Shown: positions 1-14,186 of the stretch, one piece after another
Numbering within the stretch: position 1 is the first letter of the stretch
Layout: each line of letters opens with the position of its first letter
NCBI RefSeq assembly: GCF_000220395.1
Contig: NW_004086450.1
Location: 208,655 to 272,654 of the forward strand
Direction: 5' to 3'
Source: Ichthyophthirius multifiliis
Lineage: Eukaryota; Ciliophora; Oligohymenophorea; Hymenostomatida
Length of the DNA: 64,000 bases
Program-made: the position numbers and the translations under genes
Notes under the pieces: generated by a model
What the model was told of the DNA's origin: nothing
What the model saw: only the letters and a program-made list of their open reading frames with translations
The model's database searches: none

Positions 1-755
1 ATTTTCTTTTTTCATCTTGTTAGACTATTTTTTGATATTCTTATTATCCTAATAATTTGTTTCTTTCATTCATACTTATTTATTACATTTTTTTAATATC
101 TTCTTATGTTTGATTTTTTAATAATAATTCATTTTTTACAAACTCCTTTTCTTATTTTTAAATATTCCTCATTTTCTCTTCCTCCAATTAAGCTTTTTTT
201 TAATTTTACTCAAATAAAATTTTATCGTATTCTTTTTCTTTTATCTTTTTTTTTTTTATATTATTTTAATGATTTATTTATTAAATTTAAATAAAAAAAA
301 AAAAAAACTTACTTAATTTTCTCTTTTTTATTCAATTAAATTATGATTAAAACTAAGACAGTTTTTATTTTAAATTTCATTTTATTATTATCTTTTATTA
401 TGATAATCTTACATTAACTTTTTTTTTTTTTTTTTTTTTAGAAAAACTATAATATTTTAATTTTACTTTCTAATGTAATTATTATTATATTCCTAATCCT
501 TTATCTAATTCTTAATTTTAATGTATAACTTATTGATGCTATTGTATTGAATTTATAAGATCTTACCTGTATCTATTTTTAATGTCGAATTCTAGCTGTT
601 ATTAATCTTAAATATATTAGTTTTATTTTTTAATTATAAATCTTAAAGATAGGACCACTCGTTTTTATATTAATTAACTATTTTTTTTTATTATAAAAAA
701 ATATATAGTACATACTAAGAGTTGGCTATTATAAAAGAGGAGATTATGGGTACAT
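1..755 (-). CDS. Coiled-coil protein, N-terminal part (runs off left edge)
   Basis: I do not recognise this protein. Read on the minus strand with TAA/TAG as Gln, an ATG at 755 opens MYPQSPLLQQPTLSM. A downstream exon near 310-400 reads about KNCLSFNHNLIEQKRENQ. After a probable intron beginning GTAAGTTTTT, the frame continues as KEKEYDKILFEQ and then a Glu/Lys/Gln-rich heptad-like stretch (AQLEEEKMRNIQKQEKEF) open to base 1. A 5' splice site, CAG followed by GTAAGATC, lies near 565. The Q/E/K-rich composition is typical of ciliate cytoskeletal coiled coils. The first two exon joins are uncertain. The C-terminus lies outside the window. The plus-strand 62-codon ORF at 106-294 is a shadow of this gene. 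Confidence 0.55.
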
Positions 756-1290
756 ATAAGTATTATTTTTAAAAATTATTTTATATTTTTATTAAATAAA
801 AAAAGTTTTATAATTTATTAATTTTATATATAAAAAATAAAAAATACATATTTAACTTGGTATTAAAAAAAAATTAATATTTTTTTATCATTACTTTAAA
901 ATTTTATAATAAAAATTATATGTTTTATTATTATTTTATTTTATATACCACTTAATTTAATATTTTGAACACAAATAAAAGTATTAAGATTGTTATTATT
1001 AATATATATTTTTTTAATTAATTTTTTTTATTTTCTATATGTTTATAAAAAAATATATATAATAGATATTATTGTTAATAATTTAATTAAAAATAAAAAA
1101 ATAAAGACTTATAAAATATATATTAAATAAAATTAAATTATATAATATATCAATATAGTTTTTATTTATTTTTGATATATATTAATTTATTTTTATGGTT
1201 TATCAATATAAACTAATTATTATAATAAAATAATACTAAAATAAATTAATTATGATTGAAAAAACATCAAATTATAATAATTTTTAAAAA
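756..1290. other. AT-rich intergenic, likely divergent promoter region
   Basis: Almost pure A/T between the start of the left-edge coiled-coil gene on the minus strand and the PEX11-like gene on the plus strand. I see no coding signal, RNA gene or recognisable motif. It presumably holds both promoters, as inferred from the divergent arrangement. Confidence 0.5.
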
Positions 1291-1301
1291 AATAAAAAAA
1301 A

Positions 1302-2859
1302 ATTTCATTGGCGGATTTAAGCAAAGCTTTTTAAGAGAAAATTTAAAATCCAATTTAAAATATAAAAGTTATTGCAACAAATGTAATAATTTATTATTCT
1401 TAAAAAAATAAATATCTATATATATAAATATTTATACACATATATTTATAATTATTAAATTAAAAATAAATTAACTTTAATTTTTAATCTTTGTATGTTT
1501 ATTATAGTTTACTAAAGTTTCTAAAGTTATAAAAACATCAAAAGGAAGAGATAAAATTTGCTAAATAGTCTAATATACATCAGATTTTTACCATTCATGT
1601 TGTCAAAACAGCAATATAAAATATATTTAATAAACATATTTGTAATAAATATATAAAAATTTAAATACTTATAAATTATTGCTTTTTAATATAGAAATAA
1701 TGACTTAAAAAGTTCTATTGTAGCTAATAATGTTAAAAATTCAATTAAAAATGGGAGAAAAATATTCAAGCTTTTAAATTTTATATTAGAGTTTAAAAGA
1801 ATCTAAATGATTCTTTTAAAAAATAAACCTTCATTATATAAATTTTTATTAATAATAACTAGAATAACTAACTTCTTCTATTTTGTATGTGATAATTTAT
1901 TATGGGCAGCTAAAATAGGAAAATTTAAGTATAATATTTGATATTTATATATATTTTTTTTATAAAATTATATTTCTTTGTAAATATATAAAAGAGTTAA
2001 TATTTTAGATGACAATAAGCTTACTTTAAAATAGCGAATAATGTTTCTAGGTTTATCAGGAAGTTTTATAAAATAAATTGATTCAAAATAAATAAGAAAA
2101 ATAAAAGATATTTTTTGCTTTTGTAAAGTTATTATTAAAATAATTAATGTATTATATAAAAAATACAAAAGAACAAGGTAAAATATCAAAAATATAATAC
2201 TTATAAATAAAAAAACAACATAAAATTATTTAAAAATAAATAAATAAAATTAGCTTTGCCAAAATAAATAATATTTAGAAAAAAATTTAAAAAAAAATGT
2301 TTAAAAAATTATTTTTAATATACAAAAAAAGTAAGATTAAAATACTAATATAGAAAACAATAATGAAAGAAAATTATAAAATAGAGGCAAATGATAAATA
2401 TTTTTATATATGTAAATATTTTCTCAGTTAAAGAAGTAAAATAAGAGAAGACTATGTTAAATTATTAATAAAAATATTATAATTTTTAATGCTTTGTAAA
2501 AGACTTTAAATATATCCTATGTATTAATAAAATATATAAAATACTTTTTATTTATTTAATAATCTAGAAACAAATATATAGGTAATATTTCTTATGCGGG
2601 CTTAGGCTTATTAGCAACAATTTTAGGTACAATTAAAAATTTATTTGAAAATTAAAAGTTAGTAAAAACTTAATATACTAATAACTAACTAATTTAAGAA
2701 AAATAAAAATAATATGTTTAAAAATTGAATGATAAATATGAATCTAAAAAAAATTATTTGTCTAATTTAGATATTTATAATAGTTATAATTAAAAAGATT
2801 AAAAACAAAGTAATTAAAAGTTTGTTAAATATAAGTCTTATGATTTATATAATAATTGA
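1302..2859 (+). CDS. PEX11: PEX11-family peroxisomal membrane protein
   Basis: PEX11 proteins sit in the peroxisomal membrane and drive elongation and division of the organelle. The second exon (from 1508) carries the family N-terminal signature, KTSKGRDKICQIVQYTSDFY. After an intron at 1642-1694 comes SIKNGRKIFKLLNFILEFKR and then ITRITNFFYFVCDNLLWAAK, matching the family's central amphipathic and hydrophobic segments. An intron at 1929-1994 is followed by KVNILDDNKLTLKQRIM. The glycine-rich C-terminal hydrophobic segment, AGLGLLATILGTIKNLF, lies at about 2596-2650, in an exon separated by a further intron because TGA 2392 interrupts the frame. The reading frame closes at TGA 2857-2859. The 5' exon is unresolved: a plausible segment (LADLSKAFQEKIQNPIQNIK, about 1308-1367) has no ATG in frame. 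The family call is fairly firm, the ends less so. Confidence 0.72.
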
Positions 2860-3504
2860 ATTAATATTTAATCCTATATTTGGATATAATTTACCAATTT
2901 TAATCTTTAGCTTAAATAAGGAAAATAATTTAGTAAAACAAACAAAAATACTTTTTAAAAATATAAACTTATATATCCTTGTTTTTATATGTTTATAAAA
3001 ATAATTTTTTTATTTAATTAATAATTATAGTTTTTTTAGAATAAAATAAAAATATTAAAAAATAAGTTTATTTATAAAGTTTAAATTAAATATATTATTT
3101 CCATAAATTTAATTAGTAAAAATGATAATTTAATTTAATTTTTGTTAAGGCTAAAATTTAAAAGAACATATTTTTCAAAAATATAGTAAACTTTAGAGAA
3201 TTATTTACTATATCCTTTTTATAATATTGAATTATAATAATATTTTAGATCAATCTAATTTAATCTTTAATTCAATTTATATTTTTAAACATTTTTATTT
3301 TATAATATATATAGAAAATTAAATAAAATTTATGATAAATAATTTATTTATTCTAATAAATTAAAAAAATTAAAATGTTTTATTATATTTAAATTTTTTA
3401 ATAAAATAAAAAATGTGATTAATAAAAATATTATCATAAATTTATGATATTGGATAATCATATATATTTAAATTTTTATATATATATTTCTGTCAAATTT
3501 TTAA
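2860..3504. other. Convergent intergenic spacer
   Basis: A/T-rich spacer between two genes that end facing each other (PEX11-like from the left, kinesin from the right). I see nothing coding in it. It must hold both 3' ends and polyadenylation signals, but no distinct motif stands out. Confidence 0.5.
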
Positions 3505-6480
3505 TCATTTTAATACTAAGTTTATGGCTGTAGTGGGAATATTATAAACCTTTTATTACTAAGGATTAATATTATTATTTATCTTATTATTTTGTAAATA
3601 ATTATTAAAGCTAGGATTAGTTAGCTAAGAAGGTAATTATTATTGTTATTAAATATGATTTACCAATTAACTGATTATTCAATCTATTATTCTTCAATAG
3701 GATAAATATTTTAATTGGGATTATAATTTGAATAAGCATAATTATTATTTGTATTTTCATCATTACTATTAATAGTATTATATAATTAATTTTTAGAAGA
3801 TGTTGTTTTAACTTAAGAAGACTAAGGAGTGATTTATGCAGTATTATTTTTAAATTTCGAAATAGGCCTATTAGGAGATTAAAATTAAGCATTTTTATTA
3901 GGCGAACTAATTCTATTATTATCTTATTATTCATAGTTATTATTACTATTTTCATAAGTGTTTTTTTTAATAATTCCACTATTATTATTACTTTCATTTT
4001 CTAAATAAGAATTTTTATAAGTATTTTTGTTCATAGATGTCCTATTATTATTTGTTGTTATAGGAGAATTATTATTCTAAAAGCCATTTTCGAAAGGAGT
4101 TTTTTCTACTTTAAGCTATGATTCCAAAATGAAAGATTTCCTTTAGTATTCTTCATATTCCCTTTATGTAGGAGAACAGTTAATATCACTTTCTCTATTT
4201 GCGATTTTCGAGTTTCTATTTTAATTTCCTTAAATAAAGCTATTTCTAATTGTCTAAACGGATATTTAAGTAGAAGGTACATAAGTTTAGAATTATAAAT
4301 AGTTTTTTTATTATTATTAGTTTAATGTTTTTGGAGTAATACCTCTTGCTCCATCTCTTAAACTACTACTTGATTTGATGCTAACTTGACATTTAGATTA
4401 TCTGTTTTGTCTTCTTTTTTAAGATATACGAAGTTAATTAAGCTCTTCTTATAATTTTTGGATTTAATAAACTTTAATTTTGTCATTTTGTTTGTATTAT
4501 ATTTAACTTTCTTATAAGTTTATAATTTTTTCTTCTAGTTTTTATTTTTCTTACTCAAATGTATTATATAGATGATAATTTGTTAATTATTAACAGTCTT
4601 CAATAAATTTAGTTTCAAATAAATCGTGCAATTTTTTTTTGATTATTTTTTTCTGTTAATTATTTTCTATCATTTCTTTATTCAATTTAGATATTATTTC
4701 ATCTAATTATGACACACTCTATTATAAATTATCAACTTTATCGAGTCTAAACTTTACTTCTTTTTAAGGCATTCCGACTGGGTTTATTGAATCCATGGTT
4801 TCATGCAAAGTACGCTCGTTTTATTCTTTTTATTAGGTATTTTCTTTAAAGTTAAATTCAAGTTCTTTTCCTCTATAGAGGATTTCTTCAAATTATTAAC
4901 TTAGTTTTATAAATTCATTTTGAAATGAATATTTTTCAATTTCCTCTTGTTGCTTTTAAAGAATAAGTTATTATTGAATCTCCTCTTCTTATAGTCTTCT
5001 TCTTTCTTCTTCTTATTGCATTTACATTTAGAGTAATAATAATGCCTCTTATTCTCTTCTTTATTATTCTTATAAAAGTTTCATTTATTCAGCTTCATAA
5101 TGCATTCTTTAAATAACTTCTTGTTAGTCGTTATGATATATTTCTTTTATGTTTTCGTATACTTCCTTTTTAATAGTTTTAGCTCTTTAGGCATATTTTA
5201 AAGTATTTATTGTTTCTTCAACAAATTTAAATGCAGGGGTAACACAAGCTATAAATAATGTCTTTGCATTTCCTCCTAAACTTTCTTTCAACAATCTTGT
5301 TAATTTAGAATCTCTATAAGGAACGTGTTTTTTAGATTTATCTTTATTTAAATTTATATTTATATTTATATTTATATTTATATTTATATTTATTTATATT
5401 TATATATAAATACCAGTCTATTATGAAAGTATATTTATACAATTTCCTAAGGAAAGTAAAGATTTATTTATATTGGAACCTTCTTTTTGTCTTACACTTT
5501 TACTATCTTAAGTAGCCGCTGCTTTTTCACTTCCAGCTAAATCAACCATGTATAGTTTCGGTGTAATTAAAGTTGTTTAATATCCACTACAAGCAACATT
5601 TATTTCTAAATTTAAAATAATAATTGCGTGTGAACGTGAAGAGAATTGATTCATTTTAGTACTTGCCATTATTCTTCTTTTATTACCATATTTTATTAAT
5701 TATTATATTTAATCTAGATTTTATATTTGTTTTTCGATTAAAAGTGGACAATATACACCTTTTTCAGGATCTTCTAATAAAACTAAATTTTCAGAATTCA
5801 GATTATCTGTAGCAAGTAGATCTCTGATTTACTCATTATATATTTCTAGATAACTTATTTTTATTTTAGTTCGGTTTTATCCTTAATTTAGAACATATTT
5901 TATTGTTTCAGATACTATTCCTGTTTTGCATATTTCTTAATCATTTATAGGAACTTATTGTTATTATTTTAATACATCTAAATCTTCTTCGTAACCTATT
6001 TCTTTTTGTCCATCGAATTTTTTCTAACTATTACTTATTTCTCCGTTTAAAGTGCAAGCCTCGAAATTGTCACCAAACATAGTATATGTTTTACCTGAAC
6101 CTGTCATTCCATAGACTAGTATTGTATGACTGAAACCTTATTTTTTATTTATTTAAATGATTTTTTTTTTTATATAGAAAGAAAAAAAAACCTTTAAATA
6201 ATGAGCCTTCTAAACATTAACGGACTGTTGTGTCGAATATTGCTTAAGTTTAGGTTTTTGAATCAAATACTTTATCATAAATGAATACTGTGTCTCCTTA
6301 TGTCGAGTGTGGTTATACTAATAATATTGAATTGCCTACACCACTACGAATATATTTTTAACTTTCTACATGCCCTGAGTTTTCAAACGATTAGTTGTTT
6401 GTAGGCTTCATACGGACACATACGTGAAAATTGACTGTTAATACTGCGTTATTTGCATCGCTTTAGTCTTGTTATTACAT
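3505..6480 (-). CDS. Kinesin motor protein, possibly kinesin-8 type
   Basis: Microtubule motor ATPase with its motor at the N-terminus. From the ATG at 6480, the first exon ends LEGSLFK and an intron occupies 6137-6191. The next exon carries the P-loop [15 protein letters not shown], switch [11 protein letters not shown], switch [10 protein letters not shown] and the microtubule-binding [14 protein letters not shown] neck ([13 protein letters not shown]) ends the motor, followed by a Q/E-rich coiled coil and an Asn/Ser-rich tail. The [13 protein letters not shown] motif and the neck resemble kinesin-8/KIF18-19, but subfamily is not settled by eye. Loop 12 is interrupted by a hexanucleotide repeat (5342-5413), either a 72-nt intron or an in-frame insert. 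Near the 3' end a 47-nt intron (GTTAATTGG..CTTAG, about 3625-3671) restores the frame to TGA at 3505-3507. Confidence 0.9.
5342..5413 (-). repeat. TAAATA hexanucleotide repeat in kinesin loop 12
   Basis: About ten copies of a six-base unit (TATAAA on the coding strand). It begins GT and ends AG, is exactly 72 nt long, keeps frame and has no TGA. It could be spliced out, giving [17 protein letters not shown] as in other kinesins, or translated as an Asn-Ile/Gln-Ile insert. Splicing fits the family better. Confidence 0.7.
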
Positions 6481-6990
6481 TTTGTATTTTATATTTTTTT
6501 ATCTTTCTTTCTTTTCTTTTTTAATTAATTGTTTTTTTTATTGGTATTTTTTTTATTTTTGCTGATATAATATATTTTTATTATTAATTTTATTTTAATA
6601 AAGTTTTTTTCACATTTTTTTTATTTTATTTTTTTCTATATTATATTTTTATTATTATTTAATATTTTTTAATTTATTAAAAATTACCAAAAATATAAAA
6701 CTTTATTATTTTATTGATTTATTATTTTTATGTATATTATTAAAAATTAGTTAAATTTATTAGAATTAAAATTATTATTTTTTTAAATTATTTATTGATT
6801 TTTTTTTTTATGTACAATATTAAAATCTAGTTAAATTTATTAGAATTAGAATTCTTATGTTTTTAAATTAATTTATAAATGTAGATAAATAATTAAATAT
6901 ATTTAAAAAAAAAAAAAAATATTTAATTCATTTAATAATTATTTTAATTTTTTTTTTTAAATAAAAAAACAAAACAAAAAACAAAAAAAA
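6481..6990. other. Divergent intergenic region
   Basis: Low-complexity A/T between the kinesin start (minus) and the next start at 6991 (plus). No ORF or RNA gene seen. It presumably contains both promoters. Confidence 0.5.
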
Positions 6991-8363
6991 ATGAATATAA
7001 AATATTAAGAAAATCTTTTTAAATCTTCATTAGGATTTTCAACAAATAAAATAAGAATACCATCACAAAATATTATTCGTCCAATGTCACAAGAATAGAA
7101 TACTAGCGAAAATATATATAATTTAAACATGTTTTAATTAAATATAGACGAAAGTATATTTGCATCCTCAATAAAGCCAGATATAATTTAAATTTAATAA
7201 TAAATAAATGAGCTAAATCAAGATTTTAAATTAAGAAATTAGAATGACTAATTAAGTAATAATTATTAGAAAACATTAAAAAATTGGTTAATTTAAAATT
7301 AGGAAAATAATTTAGAAAAAAAACTTAAATATAAAATCGATTCTAATAAATTATCTGAAAATTTAGGTTGTAAAGGAAATTATGAAGAAGCTTTGAAGAA
7401 ATTATTTAGATTATGCTTAATTTTTGATACTATGTTAGTAAAATTAACTGAATTTGAAATTTTAACTTTATTAAGATATGATGAAATGTATATTTATTAT
7501 TATTAAAAAATAAATATGCATATAAATATATATATATATATATTTATATTTATATTTACATATCACTTATTTATTAATATTTTTTTTTTAACATAAATAT
7601 TATAGGTATTGTAATATTGTTAAAAATGAATTAGAAGTTACTAATTTAAAAATTATTGGGGGATAGAAATAATATACAGCCAATAGATTTTTAATTTGTC
7701 TTTCTAATTTGGAAAGATTCTAGTATTTAATATAAAATACAAAAAAAAATTGTTCAAAATAAGTTTATATGACTTAAAATGAAGAAATAGAAGAGATATA
7801 AAAAAAATAAGATATAAAAGAAGAAAAATATATTTAGTAATAAATGCCAGAAAATAATAATAGTTTTTAAGATTAAAAAGATTCTTTGTATTATTGTGAA
7901 ATTATTGAAAATATGAAACTTTTTTATGAATAATAATTTAAAAAGATAGAAAAAAATAATATATAATTATAATAAAATAATGGTGAAATATAAAATTAGT
8001 TAGAGTTCTTTTAATAAAATTTTGATTAAAATAAAGAAGAATTAATCTAACTAAAGAAATAAAATTAAGATTTATTTGAAAAATTTCAATCTAAATATAC
8101 TAATAAAGAAGATGCTATGAGTATTTATGAAGAAGCTTTAAGACAAGAAGTATTTTTTTTTTTCTATTATTTTTCTAATTTAATAAAAATAGTTTGAAAT
8201 TATGAAAAGCGCTTATTTGAAATAAATAGAAAATTTATAAAAAGAAAACGAATAAATAAAAAAATCTAAAATAAATTAAATTATTGAATTAAAATAAAAA
8301 TTAGACAAAGAAATTGAAACAAAAAATATAATTTTAAATAAACTAAATTGTTTTTTGAAATGA
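6991..8363 (+). CDS. Coiled-coil protein, unrecognised
   Basis: Three exons: 6991-7487, 7606-8149 and 8193-8363, with GT..AG introns of 118 and 43 nt. Frame is kept across both joins and the gene ends at TGA 8361-8363. The protein is about 400 residues. The N-terminal 70 residues are Ser/Asn-rich and look disordered (starting MNIKYQENLFKSSLGFSTNK). A more globular middle follows (GCKGNYEEALKKLFRLCLIF, LTEFEILTLLRYDEM, NLKIIGGQKQYTANRFLICL). The second half is Gln/Glu/Lys-rich coiled coil to the end. I cannot assign a family. The layout resembles basal-body or axonemal coiled-coil proteins, but that is only an analogy. Confidence 0.75.
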
Positions 8364-9375
8364 TTTTTTTTTTTTTTTTCTATTTTTAATATAAATTTTT
8401 TATTTTTAGTTTTACTAAAAATTTTTTTTTGTGGTAATTGAAATAATTATATTTGCAATTAATGTATGTATATATAAGTACTCTATTAGAAGAAAAAAAA
8501 AAAATAACTCAAAATATATTTTATATATAATAAAATAATTCATATATATAAAATAAATAATAATAATAATATATTTATTATTTATGAAAAATAAAAAAAA
8601 AACTTTGAAAAATAAAAATAAATATTTTGTATAGTTTCCTTAAAATTTTGATTTAAATCATAAAAAATTAAGTATATTTAGTTTTATGAATTTATTTACA
8701 AAAAAATAAAATATAAATTTTAATTTTTTATTTTCAAAAGACCTTATATTATTCTATCTATTTAGAAATTTATTTTAATATCATAATAATTAAGTTTTTA
8801 ATTAATGGACTTACTACTTTAATTGATGACCACTAATTTTTTCTATAACAATATATTAATTTAATTTTTTTATAGTTTTACTGATTTTATATAATAATAG
8901 AAATATTTTTAAATTATGAGATTATTTTTCAATCAAAAAATAAGCTCAAGATCTTTTATATATAATAAAACAGTTTATATTTCTAGTATAAATTTATTAA
9001 TACATATATTACTAATTAAGTTAATTCATTTTATATTGATAAACTTTTTAATTTACATAAAAAAAAAAACTTAGTAATTAAAAAATAAAAATATATTATT
9101 CTTAATTAGATGCTCTATTTTTTTAACTATTTAGTTTTTTAGATATTTAAGAAAAGTTTAAAAATAAAATATGTTCAAAATATATTCAATAATCTTTAAA
9201 ATAATAGTAATTAATATTTTAACATTGATACTTTTTAAAGTAATTTTATATTATTAATCATCATTTTGTTTTTTTTTTTTAAAAAAAATTTACTATATTA
9301 TTAAAATATAAAAAAAGAAAGTAATTAATTAAAAAAATAAAAATTAAAAAACTATAAATTCAGAAAAAGAAAAAA
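8364..9375. other. AT-rich intergenic, about 1 kb
   Basis: Long A/T-rich spacer, slightly more mixed in sequence between 8640 and 9060, but without convincing codon structure on either strand. No RNA gene or repeat array identified. Confidence 0.45.
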
Positions 9376-10849
<1,474 letters not shown>

Positions 10850-11401
10850 GTTTTTTTTTTTTTAATTTTTCCTCTTTTTCTTATTTATTCATGACTGTCT
10901 ATTATTTTCTACTATATATATTTATTTATCAGAGAAATTGTAAAATTATTAATTTACATTTTTAGAATAAATTTTTTCAATTATTTAATATTTTTTTTTA
11001 TTTAAAATATTGAAAATAAAAAATAATTTTAAATTTAAATCGTTAAATTTTATAAATGTTTTAATAAAAAGTTAATAAATAAGATATTATTAAATTATAT
11101 TTTTTTTTTTATATTATACATTATTATTAATAAATTAATGTATTTTTTGTTAATATGATATTAATAATTTTTATATTTATTAATGTCTAAAATATTAATA
11201 AAATTATAATATTAAAACTTCTTTTCTTTTTTTTTGAAAAAAAAAAAAGAAAATTTAAACAATATTTATTTATTTAAAAAAATAAAATTAACAATAAATT
11301 TTTTAAAGCAAAAAATTAAGAAAAAAATAATTAAACAAAGGAAAGGAAAAAAAATTAGTTATAAAAAAATATATATATATATAAGAAAAATAAAAAAAAG
11401 A
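10850..11401. other. Intergenic / 5' leader of next gene
   Basis: A/T-rich. From about 11234 it becomes Lys/Asn-codon rich and is open in the frame of the next gene, but no ATG lies in that frame before 11402, so I treat it as noncoding leader. Confidence 0.4.
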
Positions 11402-13277
11402 ATGAATATAAAAATGAAATTATAATAGTCTTCAAGATTATCTTTTTATTAAAATAATCAATAAAATTAAAGAAGTTAATTAAATATTTAAAAGCCTTAC
11501 TAAACTGAATTAAGTCAAGAAAAGGAAAATACAATTAGTTATTTATAATATAAAAAGCAGAAATAAAAAATTACTCCTAGAACTATAAACTAGCAAGCAA
11601 TTAATAAAAATAATAATAATTCTTCTAATAAAAATATAAATATAAACAATAATATAAGCATAACTTCAGAAAATAAAAAAATAACAAGTATTAACTTAAA
11701 TTAAAATTTGAAAATAATAAATTAATAAAAATAACCTATTCTAAACAATTAATCCGAAATATAGTTTCAACATGAAACAAATCAAAATTATTCTCGATTA
11801 AATGATTATAATGTAAATAAATAAATTTTAATGTCTAAATATTCTTCTTAATCATCTTCTAATTCGTCTTCTCTTCGCAAAAATTCATCTAAAAAAGAAA
11901 TTAATAAAAATAAATTTAAATTAGATTAATAAGATTATGAGAGATTATAATAATAGCATTTATATTAAGCCTTTAATAATAATGATATTAATGATTAGCT
12001 TAATTTAACTGAAAGATAATATGAATAAAGAATGTAATATTAATAATATATTTAAAGAAATAAAACTTAAAAAAATATTTCTTAAGCTAATTTTTAAAAT
12101 TAATAAAAATACTTTTGTAAAAATCATCAAAATATTTAAGTAATTATATATATATACTATTTATATATATAGTATTATTTATTTATAAAAAAAGGCATAG
12201 TGTTATTCAATAGAAAATTAAATTGCAAATTATTATTGTTAAAATTGTTCAAAAATATAAATATAAAAAGGATTAATATTATATTAAATGTATTAATAAT
12301 AAAATAAAATTCCGTAAACTGAATATTAATACTAAAATAAAAGTCCTTAAACTGATGAAAAATTAAATCAATAATCTTATTTAAAAGAAGAATTAAATCA
12401 AATAATACTGAAAATATAAAATTTAATATTAAAATCTAGTGATAAAATAAATAGCCTATAAGAAAAAAAGAAAGAAATTAATTTGTTTCATACCAATTAA
12501 AAACTATAAATATAATAAAAAATGGAAACTTATTTAAATATGATATAATAATAAAGCCAAATATTAAATTAATAAATACAAAGTTGGAACTAAACCATAT
12601 TAGAAAATATTTAGAATGAAGAATAATTAATTTAATAGAAAATTAATGATATGACTAACATAAAAAATGATATAACACATAATATAAACAATATTTTAAG
12701 CAATTTTGATATAAAACCCTTTATGGTTATAATGGGGAAATATAATTAATAGTTAAATAATATATAGTCATTTGTAGATAATTTTAATAATTAATTTTAA
12801 CTTATTTCTTTCAAAAATAATGATATTATATAATAAAAATTGAATGAAGTAATTTAAAATGACTTAAAAAACATCTTCTTATAATAAAATTAAGAAATTA
12901 GTCTCAAATAATTAAATAATATTAATTTAAATTTAAAAGATGTTTTAAAAAAAGAAGAAAAAAATTAAATTTTATATGTTTCTTTTAATAATAAAAATAT
13001 TTTCCAAAATTAAGAATATGAAGATCTTTAGTAAATAAAAAAAAATAACGAACACAATAAACCAAAATCTCCTTAATGCACTAAATATATTTAACTTATT
13101 GATAAAATTAATGCTAATCAATAAAATACAAATCAGTTTTATTAAAAACTTATTAGTGAAAAGAAAAACAAAACCTATTCAGAACATTAATAACCTTAAT
13201 ATTTTTAAAATAATGATGACTATTTTAATTCAAAATAGTTAAAAAATAATTTTAAAACTGATAATTCATTTTTTTGA
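11402..13277 (+). CDS. Large Q/N-rich protein with Cys/His knot and coiled coil, unrecognised
   Basis: Two exons, 11402-12139 and 12201-13277, joined by a 61-nt intron (GTAATTATAT..GGCATAG) in phase 0. The product is about 600 residues and ends at TGA 13275-13277. The first 230 residues are Asn/Gln/Ser-rich and low in complexity, including a Ser patch (KYSSQSSSNSSSLRKNSS). Across the intron the sequence reads YFCKNHQNIQ then CYSIENQIANYYCQNC, a C-x2-H and C-x2-C arrangement that could bind zinc in the manner of a B-box. A long helical stretch follows (LKEELNQIILKIQNLILK and similar) that should form coiled coil. I do not recognise an ortholog. B-box is a suggestion only. Confidence 0.68.
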
Positions 13278-13373
13278 ACTTTTTTTATTTATTTATTTAT
13301 ATGTATATATATATATATATTTTTATTTATTTGATTTCTATATTTTAAAATATTAATTTTCTATATAAAAAAA

Positions 13374-13987
13374 ATGATTCAAGAAAACTAATAATATTTA
13401 TAAAAAATAAAAAGTCCATAATATAGACATGTAATTAAATAAGTAGAAGGAAAAAAAAAATATTATTATTAACTTTAACCAGGCTCGTCATTTATAAAAT
13501 CAATTAATAACAAACCAAATTCAAATTTAGTGAAAGTCATCATGAAAACTGGTTCTACATATGAAGGAGAAGTAAATAGTAGAAACGAAAGACATGGATA
13601 CGGAGTATATAAAGGTATTTTTAGTTTTTTTTTTTTTGAATTTTATTTAAATATACATTTATAGTTATTTATGGTGGAATGTATGAAGGGTAGTGGAAAA
13701 ATGGATTTAAAGATGGAGAAGGTACATTTTATTATAAAGGTGGAGTTATTTAATATAAAGGATAATGGTAATGTGGAGAACCACATGGTATATAAAAATT
13801 AATTTATTTAAAATATATATATCTATATATGTAATATTTTTAAATAAAATAATATATTTTATTTTTTTTGAAAAAAAAAGGAGAAGGAGTTGTATATAAT
13901 TAAAATAGCGAGGAAAAATACAGAGGAACATTTATTAACGGCAAATCATTATAAGGAATAAATTGGATGGATTATAAAAATAAATGA
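13374..13987 (+). CDS. Small MORN-repeat protein
   Basis: MORN repeats bind membranes and are common in cortical and ciliary proteins. Three exons: 13374-13614, 13665-13787 and 13881-13987. The introns, 50 and 93 nt, begin GTATTT and GTATAT and keep frame. The N-terminal 55 residues are a basic unstructured lead. Then come TYEGEVNSRNERHGYGVYKG, GGMYEGQWKNGFKDGEGTF, QYKGQWQCGEPHGEGVV and a last partial unit, KYRGTFINGKSLQGINW, making four MORN-like motifs. It stops at TGA 13985-13987. At about 157 residues it is short for the family, closer to MORN-domain adaptors than to large cortical MORN proteins. The specific partner is unknown. Confidence 0.88.
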
Positions 13988-14186
13988 AAAAAAAAAAAAT
14001 ATTTTTATAATTACTTTTTATTTAATTAAAAAAGAAAATTCTGAGTTTATATATATATAAATAAAAAAAATATACGATTAAGTAAATATATAAATAAGTT
14101 TATTATATAAAATTTTAAAATAAATTATTGTTTAATTTAATAAATACTAATTTATATTTGAATAAAATAAAATAAATGAAATATAT

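Noticed and set aside
106-294. Plus-strand ORF of 62 codons with Phe/Leu/Ile bias
   Set aside because: It is the complement of a Lys/Glu/Gln coiled-coil exon on the minus strand.
550-600. Resemblance of CTTACCTG to the 5' end of U1 snRNA
   Set aside because: The reverse complement is a 5' splice site (CAG/GTAAGATC) of the left-edge coiled-coil gene; no other U1 features follow.
3617-3997. Minus-strand 126-codon ORF rich in Ile/Leu
   Set aside because: It is a second frame of the Asn/Ser-rich kinesin tail, which continues in another frame through TAA/TAG codons.
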